Of a stretch of DNA of 64,000 nucleotides, positions 37,489 to 49,400 are shown piece after piece (within the stretch, counting starts at the first letter, position 1; each line of letters starts with the position of its first letter). The stretch comes from Struthio camelus (lineage: Eukaryota > Chordata > Aves > Struthioniformes > Struthionidae): contig NC_090956.1 of assembly GCF_040807025.1 (NCBI RefSeq), positions 4,824,517 to 4,888,516 of the forward strand, in the 5' to 3' direction. The notes beneath the pieces were generated by a model that was not told where the DNA came from, made no database searches, and worked only from the letters and a program-made list of their open reading frames with translations. The position numbers and the translations under genes are program-made.

Positions 37489-40400
37489 TTGACTGGTGTT
37501 AGCTGTTCTTTTCTGTGGTGCTTTGTGACAGTTACTACATGCTCCAATCTAGTCTTGCCAGGCTGTGAGGGTTGGGTATCTGACCTGGGTTGTGTGCTCA
37601 TGCTGTGGGTTGGCTGGTGTGGAAGCCAGATGGCTCCCTGTGATACACCGGGGGGGGGGGGGGGCTGAGCCTGCCAGGCAGTGAGGGCTCAGCCCTGAGG
37701 CTGCCCTGTGCTGTTGTGTGCTGCAATACAGAGCTGCTCTATGAGGGATGGCCAGTGGGGGCAGAGCACTCCCTGCTGCTACCAGCCACTGGAAGGAGCT
37801 GGGTTTGGTGGGAATTAAAACAGCATCTTCAGAAAAGCAACCTTCTGCATTCCCTCCCTGCTGCTGCAGTGTAACCCAGCTTTGAGCTGGTGAAAGCAAA
37901 TGGGGTGAGGGATTGCCCTAAACACTGCCCCAAAGTAGCTGGCTTCTCTAGCCCGGTGGCCAAGGCAGGCTTGGGGAATGCAGCTCTCCAAATCCCAGGG
38001 AGCGGTATGCCCTCTGTTCCCTGTGTCAGGTGCCTGAGCTTCCAGTCTCCATCCTGCTCCAATTTTCTGTGCCTCTGACCAAGCGGCAGCTGCTTGCTGT
38101 GCCCTAGGTGCAGCCCGTGACAGTCCTGGCTGGGAGAGGGAGGTGCTCACTGGAGTGTAAGCAGCTTCTGGGGAGTGAAGGCAAGAGCAAGTCTTTCCTG
38201 TGAAGTAGGAAAATTGTGACTTTACAGAGCAGAGCTCTGAGGCTGTTGTGCGTTGCTGTGCATGGGTGGGGCTGGGAAAGGGGTGCGAGGAAGCAGCTGG
38301 AGGAGGAAGCTGTGTTATTTACTCAGTAACACCTAGAGACGGGCTCCAGCGCTGGCTGAGTAGATGAGGCAGCCTGGGTGGGGAAACTCTGACTGTGCTC
38401 CCCTTGCTCTGAGCTGTGCAGAAATGTGCTGCTGGCCTGGCTTCCTCCAGGAAAGAGACTTGTGTGGCTCTTCAGCTCAGTCCCCATCCTCTTGATGTCT
38501 GAACCGCCTGTGCAATTTCAGCCTTACTTAGCAGACTGAGTTCTTGCAGGTGTGAAAATGAGCAGCCGCACTGGGGATCCTCACAAAGCTCTGATGGGAG
38601 CTTAAGCCCTATCAAGCACAGGGAAACCTGCAAGGTTCAGGGAACTGCGGCCGCTTGTCCTGGTGCGAAAGGAAGAAGTTGGAGAGGAGCAGGGCTGCCA
38701 GGTCAGGGACCAGACAAGCAATGCCAGGTGATGCTTTGCATCGCCTACACAGGTGAGGACGAGACCTTGGAGCCTCGCTTACAGGCATGCTGGCTTTCCG
38801 AGACTCCTCCAACCTGCCCACCTTTGAAGAGCTAATGGCTGCGTTTGTGTCACGTTCGCAGCAGATGAAAGGCAGGAACAAGCTCCATTAGCTCTTTAAT
38901 CCTCTGCCCAGCCTGATCCTGCTCCAGCGTCATGCTGCGTTCAGGGTGGACCTGCTGGTTTCTGCCCTTTGTCTCCTCAGCTTCCCTTTGACTGCCCTGG
39001 GTGCAGCAGGAGCCTGGCAGGGCTGTAGGTGCAGACTCCAGGCTGGGCAGAGGAGGTACTGGAAACGTCAGCTCCCAGTGGGGGAGGTGAAACAGGCTGG
39101 AGCAGGGCCCACACGGGGCTTATAACCCAGAGTCTGAGGGGAACTGGGGTGAGGAGGAGGCAATGGCTGCCCCTGGGGTAGGAGCTGGTGGGAGTGGGCC
39201 CGGAGAAAGGCCGGGAAGGGAGAAGATGGAGACTGGGAAATGGGCATCAGTCTGCGAGTCTGGCTCCTGCCTTCAGTCCTCCCTGACTGCTTTGGAAAAA
39301 TTTTTCCACTGATTGCTGTGGAAAAATGTGTTGAGACACAAACAACAGAAGAGGTGATGGTGGCAGTGGGGGAGAAACCACAGAACAGCAAAATGCCCGG
39401 GGCTAAGAGCAGTTCAGGCAGGAAGAAGTGTGGGTACAGGGAGAGACAAGCGCCCCGCTGATGCAGAGCTGCCTGAGCACAGGGGAGCTGGGCTGATTTT
39501 GCATGCTTCAGAGAGCAGAAAGCCAGGCTTTCTCCCAGTTAACACTTCGCTAGGTTTTTCCTTTCTTCCTATTTTACTGCTCCAGGCGACCAGCCCCCCA
39601 ACTAAAACAAGGCTGGGCTTTTGCAGTCCTTCCCGATGCCTCTCCAGTGCGAGGCTGCCATGCGCACAGATGCTTTGCAGGCTGCTCCAGCAAGACGTGG
39701 TTTATACCTCCTTTGGGCCATTACATGCTGGAGAAAAGTATGTGGTGCCGAGCAGGGAAGCCTGTGAGCATTACTCACTGCTCTGGACTCCTGCAAGCAG
39801 GGGGGAGTCCAGGATGTTTCCTCTCAGGGACGCCAGGGACTGGAAAGGAGGCATTTTTTAACTGCAGCCTCTCCGTTAGTGTGTTTTGGAGGACTCAGTT
39901 CCTCCCCTTGCTATTTGACAGAGCCGGGGAAATGCTGACATTGGCCACGGGATTGGCTGTAGAGGGTCACAGAAGAGAGTATTTAGTTGTGTCCTGGCTC
40001 TTCAAGCCACCAGCAGTGGGGTCTTTAAGGTAGGAGTCAAAGAAGACGTGTCGGGAATAAGCAGGCCCCTGGCTACCTCCTCCTCCTCTGGCAAAGAGGT
40101 TTAGACACCTCCTGAGCCAGGGGTTGTGCGGGGATCAGGGGTTAAAATGGCCACCAATAGGCCAGTCCCCCCAGATGGGCCAGGCTGAGTGGGTCTGGTT
40201 CAGTGGCTGTGTGGTACCAGCATTTCCCAGGCTTGCAGAGATGTCAGGACCATCTCCCTCCACAGCCTTTGAGATGAATAGATCGTTACAAGCCAGGCAG
40301 CCCTTCCTCACTGCCCTTCAGTGGCACAGGGGCAGATGGCTCACCTGGGAGCTGAGCAAACACAGTTCACGCCCCTTCTTTGCTGAGAGCTCCCAACTTT

Positions 40401-42780
40401 TGCTCCTGCTGGAGACAGTCACCTGCAGTTCACTTGCAATTAGCTGGTGAACTGGAAAGTCACCTCGCTGAGCCGCTTATGGAATCAAGCCACTGCCAAG
40501 AATTAGTGATGTCCTTGGCAAAGGAGACTGTTGCAGTTCTTGGGACTTAGCCCTGAAGGGCCTCCTTGTTCAGTGGTCTCCTAGCCTTGCGAGGGAGCAC
40601 TTTTCCATGACCTGGCAGCCTGCTGCATTGCAGAGAAATGCTCCCTCATCAGTGGGGTCCGTTTTGCTCTTTAGAGGGTGTGTGCTGCTTCAGGAAAGGT
40701 GCAAGCTGGCTGCATGCAAATGGCCTGGGAAGTCCTGTGGCATTCAAAGAGAATTGCCTCCTTGTGGAAGTCCTCTCCAAGCATGCAAAGCATCAGCTTA
40801 AAAACGGGCTGAGGTGTCATTTCACAGATGGGACTGTGGGCATCATCTGGGCTAGGAGGAGAAGTCCTGGTCTTTGAAGTCGGTCTCTGCAGAGGGATTA
40901 CTGACCTGCAGCCTGCCCTGACTTGCATTATATCCATCTGTAATCTGCTTTAGTAGGCCTTACTGTATTAGGCTGTATCAAGTACTCAAAATCACTTGCA
41001 GCGGTAGAGAGACCAGTGTTCCTAAGCATACCAAGTGCTCTAGCCACTGTAATCCAGCTGGGCTTTAGTTATATTGATAAAAAGATGAGATGTCTGGGCT
41101 GTATCAGTGCTAAGAAGAATCAGTGGAGAGAAATGACCCAAGGGTTTCCAGGTCAGTCTGGCCATGAACAATAAAGAGATGTTGCCTTACGCAAACTGAC
41201 TTGATACTATCACTAGATTTATTTGTTTGCCCTCCTGGACTGGGATAGCATGGTATGTGCTTGCCTTCTTTGGGACAAAAACAGCTGCGTATTAGTCATA
41301 AGATAATCAAATCTGCTCTGAGATGGCCCAGGTTGGAACTGAACCTACCTTCTTGTGGAGGTTCTCATGAATTTCACGGGGTGTGTCAGCATTCGGTTTG
41401 GCAGTTTGTTCCTTCTTCCCTTACGGTCTATCTGATGTCCTACTGCCATCCTGTATCAAACCTCTGTGTCTTATCTATAGTGCCACATGGCTTATTTGCT
41501 TGGTGGCTTGTGAGTCTGAGTGCAGCTCCTCTTTGGAACAGCTGTGAGCCTAGTTTCTCCTGGGAAGGTTCTTCAACCTATCTGGGTTCCCAGCTCATAC
41601 TTGGAGTTAGCAACTGCTGCGTGGTCCACACATGTCCCAGGGCTGGGGGGAACCTGCAGTTGGTCCTAACACAGGCTGCACCAGCCAACGCGCTCTCGTT
41701 GCGACATGCAGGTATCGGCCAAGTATTTGAGCACCGTGGCCATCGCTGGCCCCGTTTTGGCCATCTTTGCGTCTCTAATTTGTATTGCTCCTAGGAGGCT
41801 CAGCCCAGAGTCTGGGCAGGGCTTTTACTCTGCTTATTGGCCCTGCTGTTGATTTTATGTACATTTGCATTGGAAATTCAAGTCTTCTCCAGCCTGGTCT
41901 CTGCTTTCCCTGATGACTGCAAATGTGGTAGGTTGGTAGATTTTCCAGATGTCAAACAAGTCAGTCCTGAATGAAGAGCCTCTGGATTTAATTTGTCATT
42001 ACCTTCTATTTAATTCAAACATGTAACAAATACAGCAGGGGCAGATGCTTTTACTGAGGCTCTCCCTCAGCTAAGGGCTCAGAGGGGTTTTTCTCTATAT
42101 TTCCAGATCCTTCTCACAGGCCCAGAAACAAAATAGGTAACTCAAGACTTGAGGCACTCGATATTTCTAAGCTAGAAACCCACCCCACCCCTAATCTTTG
42201 AGTCCTCATTCATGGCCTTAAAATAGCAACAATCAAGCAGGAAGAAAGCAGCAGCCTATTCATCTTCCTTTGGGGGTCATCTTTAAAGAGCACTTTTTAT
42301 GAATAATGAAATTCCCACAGAGTACGTGTAACTCTAGAAATTCCAGCACTCTAGCCCTGCCTGTACTTGAGATTTGGGATCAGGAGCTAATGATAGCAAT
42401 GCCAAGCCAGCTGCACCCACAGGAGGTTGCTATTTGCCATGGCTGAGCTCACCGCAGCTCTTGAAGAGTTCTGCAAGGTCCTCCATGCACCAGCGAAGCT
42501 AAGGATTACACCTCACACCTGTGGCCAAAAGCTAATTCAGCCTAGTTAGAGCCCAGATTTACGATCATTACCTGGGACAGCAGTGAACGTGAGGCCAACT
42601 GGTTTATATTTTGGGTCTTCCAGCTGGGGTGGGTGCACTGGAGGGAAGCGGAAGGACACTGAGGAACCCATGCCCTCCTTGTTAGTGCTAACCAATTTAG
42701 GGCCCACGCGTGTCACATCTCCTACATCCCAGCTCCTCCCAGGCTAGGAGACCACCAAGGACAGCGAGAGGATTATTTTT
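37489..42780. other. ACTB-FBXL18 intergenic spacer, no gene recognised
   Basis: 5.3 kb of moderate-GC unique sequence. A G15 run lies at 37,650-37,664 just past the ACTB poly(A) site. Open frames of 60-180 codons have no recognisable domain or exon pattern. I see no RNA gene. Confidence 0.55.
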
Positions 42781-43476
42781 TTCTGAACGCCTCCAGCGCT
42801 GCCTGCGTCGCTCTGCCGGGTGAGTCAGCGCTGCGCCCGGTTTCCTGACGCGCCTCAAAGGCCGCATTTAATGTTCTCGGAGCTGACTCAGGGCGGCTTC
42901 GCGGGGTGCCGGGTGCTTGTGATCGGGGGAAGAACCGGCCCGCCGACGGCGCGGGGGCTCGACGGCCGGGAGCCGCCTGCGGGCTAGGGAGGCCGAGGGG
43001 AGGCCGCTCGCCCCATCTTCTGCCGCTACCCGAAGCCTCCCCGCTCGCGGCTGTGAGGCAGATGTGGTGGAGAGCCGCCACCCGCGATCGGCAGCCGGGC
43101 GGGAGGGGATGGTGTGTGGGGGCGAGGGCTGGCCTGGAGGAGACGGGGAGATGGGGGAGGCGGCATCCCGACCTGGACCCCGCCACTCCCAACATGGCGG
43201 CGCCGGCCCCGCCGCGCCGCTCCCAAAATGGCGCCGAGGAAGGGCTGCCCGCCCCTTCCCGCCCTCCACCGCACGCGGGCCGGGGCCACGCTCAAGATGG
43301 AGGCGCGGGGCGGCTGCAGAGGACTCGGAGGAGTGGCGAGCCGCGGAAGCCGGGTCATGGCAGCGCCGGAAGAGCCGTGCGGCGGCCGGGCCGGCTGGGA
43401 GCCAGACCGGGAGGCGGCTGGTTTGAGCGGCGCCCGGGGGAGGCGGCGGCGGCGGCAGGCCCGCGGTGCCGCCGCC
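42781..43476 (+). promoter_or_regulatory. FBXL18: FBXL18 CpG-island promoter and 5'UTR
   Basis: This is a TATA-less CpG island leading into the first coding exon; the start site cannot be fixed by eye but is probably between about 43,200 and 43,450. Two MAF/NRF2-type sites face each other upstream: TGAGTCAGC at 42,821-42,829 and its complement GCTGACTCA at 42,882-42,890. Several CAAGATGGCGGC-like YY1 motifs (aacATGGCGGCG near 43,193, aaaATGGCGCC near 43,227, aaGATGGAGGCG near 43,294) lie downstream, as is common at housekeeping start sites. Confidence 0.7.
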
Positions 43477-43494
43477 ATGTTGCGCTGTGGAGAG
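43477..43494 (+). CDS. FBXL18: FBXL18 coding exon 1
   Basis: Six codons, MLRCGE, then donor GTGAGG at 43,495. Phase 0. Chosen because it joins in frame to exon 2 and because the human gene also has a very short N-terminal segment ending in Gly-Glu at the same splice position. Confidence 0.8.
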
Positions 43495-46400
43495 GTGAGG
43501 CCCGGCCGCGGGGCGGCGGCGGCCTCGGCGGGCCGTTAGCGGGGGCTGCGCGCGGGCTCGTCGCCCTCCTCGGGCTTCCGCTGAGGGCGGCGGGGGCAGC
43601 GCGGCCCCGCTCGGGGGTGGCGGGGCCGTGGGGCGGCTGGGCTGGGAGCCGGTGGCCGCTCTCTGGCGGGGCTGGGCGGCGCGGCCCGAAATAACCCTCC
43701 CGCCCTCGGCTGGGATCCCTCTCTTGGCCTTCCGAAAGGGTTGGGACGCTGGGTCAAATCACCCTTTTTGGGGGGGTGGCGTTGCGTTAGCGTCGATCTG
43801 AGCTTTATTAAAGACAGGGTGAAAGCAGCAGCAGCCGTCGCCAGCGTCGCTCCCACCGCCGTGGCCTGGGCGAGGCGGCATCGCCCGCAGCCGGGCCCGG
43901 TGGCGGCGATGTCCCCGGGCACGCCAGCGAGTGCTGTGTCGCTCGCTCGCCAGGCCTGGGCCGTGGGGCCGCGGTGGCGGCGAGCCCCGCGCTCCCAAGG
44001 GTGCCTGCCGCCGCACCCGCCAAGCCTCAAGCGGAGCGCCGAGGGGACATAACTGTGAGTCTACGCCGTTTTGAGTGGTTAAGGCGCAAACGTGCGGCAG
44101 AAGACCTGTGGATGCTCTGAAGCTGGACTGCAGTGCTGTTATTTTATTATATATGTGGATGTATACGTGTAACCTTTCGAAAGGCTAAAGGTTATCTCAA
44201 CAGATTGCACTCAGAGGAAAGGTGGAGGGAGAATGATGTGTGACATTGTGAAAGAAATGGGGGAAGTTACTTTCCCAATCGCAAAATAAGCAGCAAAAGT
44301 GGATTGAACGTAAAGAGTTTTTTTTCTCATTCTAAAGTGGTCCACAGCAAAAGAGTGAATGAAAATACTGTGGCTTTGTGCATAGTTTTGTACTACTCAG
44401 TATTGTTTTCTAAGGGAAAGTTTTTGGTTTCTCCATGCGGACAGAAGTACTTTGTGATACAAGTGGTTCTACTTCCGTTTTGCTGCACTTCATAAATCGT
44501 TCTTAGTCTTAAGGTATCTGTTTTCTCACGAGCTTTGAAGTTTCTGAGCTAGTAGCTTTTCTTTTCTCTTTTCTTTTTTTTTTCTTTTTTTTTTTTGCAG
44601 GAGATCGTAAGTGGGGAGTGCGAGGAAGAAAGTAACGGTGTCAACTTGATGGATTTTTCCGATGAGATCCTTTTGCACATCCTAAGCTACGTCCCTTGCA
44701 CAGACCTTGTCCTGAACGTCAGGAGAACCTGCAGGAAACTTGCAACGCTCTGCCTTGACAAGAGTCTAACCCATACAGTCTTACTTCAGAAAGACTACAA
44801 GGTGGGGAGAGTAGCTTGCTTCTTCTGTTAGCTCTGAAGACAAATCTGACTTCTGACAAAGTTCCAAGGAATAAGCTTCTGTGTGTCTGCATAAATATGC
44901 TGCAGTTGAACTGTGAAGGCAAATGAACAATAAAACTGTTTTACAAAAGCATTTGTTTTCCAGAATGCTTTGTTAGACGAGCTCTCTGTTCCCTTAGTTA
45001 GATAAAACGCCGTCAGTCAAAACTGTCGTCTTTTAGTTTCTGGAAGCTAAAATGAAAGTAAATGTGACTTTACTCAACCACAGTCAGAGGCAGCTATAAT
45101 TGGAAAGTTAACACTTTCTCAAAACGTTTTTTTTCCCCATATTGTACAAAAAATCTGCACAACCAGAAAAGTTTGTGCATGTAGCTGTCAGGCGTGCAGT
45201 CAGCTAAGCCAGAAAATGTGTATCTGTTGTAACAAAAATAAAACTAGGGATGAAGGGTAGTAAGTTTTTTGCTGGGACTTGGTGATACAGTCCTCAAAGG
45301 AGAGCCTCTTTGCTTCATTTCCAAACAAGGAAATTGGATGAAGGAGAATGGAAACACTCTTCTTTCAATATATATTTCCATAGATAGCTGTTTCTATCTG
45401 TCTGCTGAAATAGCTTTGCCATTAGAAAATGGAGGTTGTCCTCCATGCCACTGGAGTGGCGTGCTGAACAGATCCAGCCTCACGGTCGGTATTGCAGAAC
45501 TGCACAGACTGAGGAGGTAAAGGAAGTATAATCTTAAGAGTCCAAATCATGGCAAATACTATGCCAACTATCAGCTCTATAATAATTCTTAGACTGTGCT
45601 AGTGTCCTGAGACATTTGGATGAGCCACGTAATCTCAATGCTAACCACTGTTATCCCAGTCTTCAGATAGGAAACTGAGTCGCTAGCCGCTCTTACCATA
45701 TATCTCATTGAATCTGGTTTTGTTTAAGTACAGGTAAACAAAGACAAAGTGAAGCAGCTGATGAGGGATATTGGAAAAGAGATTTACCAGCTGAACATGG
45801 CTGGGTGCTACTGGCTGCCCAGCTCCTCTATTGACCATATCACACGGTGCAAGAACCTGGTAAAACTGAACTTGTCTGGGTGCCACCTCACCTCTCTCCA
45901 CCTCTCAAAGACGCTGTCCACGCTCCAGCACCTGCGCTCCCTTGCGATAGACGTCAATCCGGGTTTCGATGCCGGTCAACTAAGCAGCGAGTGTAAAGCC
46001 ACTCTTAGCCGTGTCTTGGAACTGAAGCAAACCCTTTACACTCCATCGTATGGCGTTGTTCCCTGCTGCACTAGCCTTGAGAAACTGCTGCTTTATTTTG
46101 AGATCCTTGATCGCTCACGGGAAGGTTTTATGCTTTCTGGGCAACTAATGGTAGGTGAGAGCAATGTCCCCCATTACCAGAACCTTCGTGTCTTCTATGC
46201 TAGGCTGGCTCCGGGCTATGTTAATCAGGAGGTGGTGAGGCTGTACTTGGCTGTGCTGAGTGATCGAACACCTGAGAATCTTCATGCCTTCCTCATTTCT
46301 GCCCCTGGTAGTTTTGCAGAGACAGGAGCCACTAAAAACCTTCTGGACTCCATGGCTCGAAACGTACGTCTGGATGCTTTGCAATTGCCCAAAGCCTGGA

Positions 46401-49400
46401 TTAATGGCTCTGGCCTCCTGCAACACTTGAAGTTCAACAACCCTTTCTACTTCAGCTTTAGCCGGTGCACCTTATCTGGTGGTCAGTTGATCCAGAGGGT
46501 TATGAACGGTGGCAAGGATCTTAAAAGCCTGACCAGTTTGAATCTCAGTGGCTGTATTCACTGTCTGGCTCCGGAATCCTTGCTTCGAAAAGCAGAAGAT
46601 GACATTGACAGTAGCATTCTGGAAAGTCTGGTAGTGTCCTGCTGTAACCTGAGACACCTCAACCTCTCTGCAGCTCACCATCACAGCTCAAAAAACATAG
46701 GGAATCATTTGTGCCAGCTTCTGGCCAGACTAAAGCACCTACTCTCGTTAGCGCTACCAGTCTGCTCCATCACGGATGTTGCTGCAAACGTGGAAAAGCC
46801 TCCCATGCAGTCTAATGTGATGCCCCAAACATTAGGAAAGAAAGTCCGGATAGGGGTACAGACGTATTCAAGTCAGAAGCCACAGTCTTCAGTATTCTGG
46901 GCTTTGATGGGAAGCCTTCCACTTTTGGAAAACTTGGAAATAATTGGGTCCAGTTTTTCCTCTGCCATGCCCCGCAACGAGCCAGCGATTCGGAACTCGT
47001 TGCCTCCTTGTGTCCGGGCCCAAAGCGTGGGGGATTCGGAGGTAGCTGCCATTGGCCAGTTGACTTATTTGCAGAGCCTCACCTTAGCACAGCTGCCAAA
47101 TATCCTTACTGGCTCTGGGCTTATTAGCATTGGATTGCAGTGCCAGCATTTGCGGACTCTTTCGTTGGCCAACCTGGGCATGATGGGGAACATGGTCTAC
47201 ATGTCTGCTCTCACGGACATGCTGAAACGCTGCAAGTGTTTGAGAGATCTCAGGTGAGGGGTTGTTGCTGAACATTGCCCTTTTGTTTGTGGATTTCTGG
47301 AAATCTAGTATGCGATTGGTTATGGCTAGCGTAACAATATAGCAAGTGTTTGTGTCTGGTGAAAGGTAGCTGCAACGGCTTGAAAACTGAATGTTTTTCT
47401 TCCGGAATTATGGAGAAGGGGAATGAATCTCATGCTGTCCTCAAGGGCTCAGGCCCTTTAACCGCTATTGTAAGAGTATAAAGTCTCTATGCTGCAGCTG
47501 TCTTCCTTTCAGCTAAGGAGGAGTGGATGCAATTTGTTTGTGAGCTAACAGCCTGCCAGGGCGGTGTCAAACGCTGTATGCCTTTTCTGACTTTTTGGCT
47601 TTTTATATGCTTAAATCTCTGGAAAACTTCCAAGGAGGAAGACTCTCCTAAGATATCTGGTTAATGTAGAGATCTTCTCAAGTTTCCCCCTGAGATATTT
47701 TTCTACCTTTGGTTTGTATTGAAGTTTTGCCTGTTTTTTGTGTTTCTTTTTCTCTTCTTGATAATATGTTGAAAACATTCCAAATCTAGAGTTCTTCCTG
47801 TTGGTGTTTCTTGCTTGGTAGGACCTAAATGTTTTGCTTCTTCAAATGTTATTACTTTGGAAAGGTGCCCTGCTGCCACCCTCAGTTCACAAAACAAGTG
47901 TAAAACACTCAGCAACAGTAAAAGCAAGGCCAAGCTCTCAGGGAATACTGGTGTGATTGCCAAGACAGTTACAGTGTGACAAAAAGTTACTGCTCATCAG
48001 CTGAGGCTGGTGTTTGTGTTCATCTTCCTAATCCATTGCCATAGTGAAGGGAAACAGGGTGGCTAAAACTTCAGGGGGGGTTTTCCTTTCACACCACTTC
48101 CCCTTTGTAGCAGGCAAGGAGCATGTTGGTCTCCCTCTCTCCTAGAAGGGATGGCAGCTGTTGGAGATGGAATTGCTTTTGATGGCTTGAGTCACGTGCA
48201 TATATCTTTACCCTTCAAGACGTTAAACAACCGTGGGAGTACGGAGATCGGGGAAACGGGTTTTGATGTGCGCTGCTGCATCGCTCAGTTTAAGCCCTGT
48301 AGTTTCCAGAGATTTTGAAGTGGAGGCCAAACGTGAGGCAGCGTAGAGGACGAGCAAGGGTGTCTTCTCGCAGTAACAGCTACGCGTTGCGGTGTAAGAT
48401 GTCTGTCTGTCTGTCTGTCTTTTTGAGTAAAGTCTGGGAAGGTTCTGCGTAGGTTTAACATGTTTTTAATGCTTGGTACTTCCTCCTGATAATGCAGTTT
48501 CCTTTCCATTTAACTAGTTCTCTGCTGCTTCTACCCTTTTGTCCCCACCCCATTAAGGATTTTTCTCTAGGCTTAGAAATTAGTTGTAGATGATATTCCA
48601 AAGCAACATTGTCATCTAGCGGGTGAAAGGCAGTACTGCAAATGTCTTGCCACTTCCACAGAGATTGACCTAGAAACCTCCTGTGAGAAGGCAGGAGCTT
48701 CTGTGCTTTTTGATCTGAACTTATTATGGACCGGTAACACTGTAGAAAAATTGGAGAGGCTCCCCATTTCTCTAATGTTCATTTTAAGCTATTACCCAAT
48801 GTGCTAGTGGGCTGTTATGTTCTTCTGATATTGTTACCTGACCAGCAGTCTCAGGCTGGGACTTTAAGCCACGCTTTATCAGTTAACGAGATTAAGGTGC
48901 TGAGATACCCCCACATACTGCAAAAGCCTGCACAGAGATTATCCAGCTCAGGTTGGGACTGACAGCATGTTATCACCTAGTGGATTAACCATCTTGGGGC
49001 TCTTGGCCTTGCTGACCCAGTGACTGGGATTCCCAGGTGCTCCGAGGTCCTGTAGTAAATCTGCATTAAGCAGACATGCTCTCTTGGTGAGACCGGCCCC
49101 TGAGCGGGTTCTGCTCTTGCAGACTGGTTTGTGTGAGGGAGCAATCCAGTGAGGCTGTTAGTTGAAACATGGACCTCTCGTTGGCCACGTGTGGCTTCAC
49201 TGAGTCATTTTGCGCTCTTCTGGGCCACGATGTAAGACTGAGCACAGCAATAATAGCAAATCCTGACTGTTCTCTGGGCCTGGTGTTTAAGATAAAGCTT
49301 GGACTGATGATGGTTCTTGCTGTGGGAGAGCAGTAGCTTTGATCCTTTTCCATCCTTTTTCCTGTGACCAGGGAGGGCTGGTTATGGTTGCTCTGGCTCA

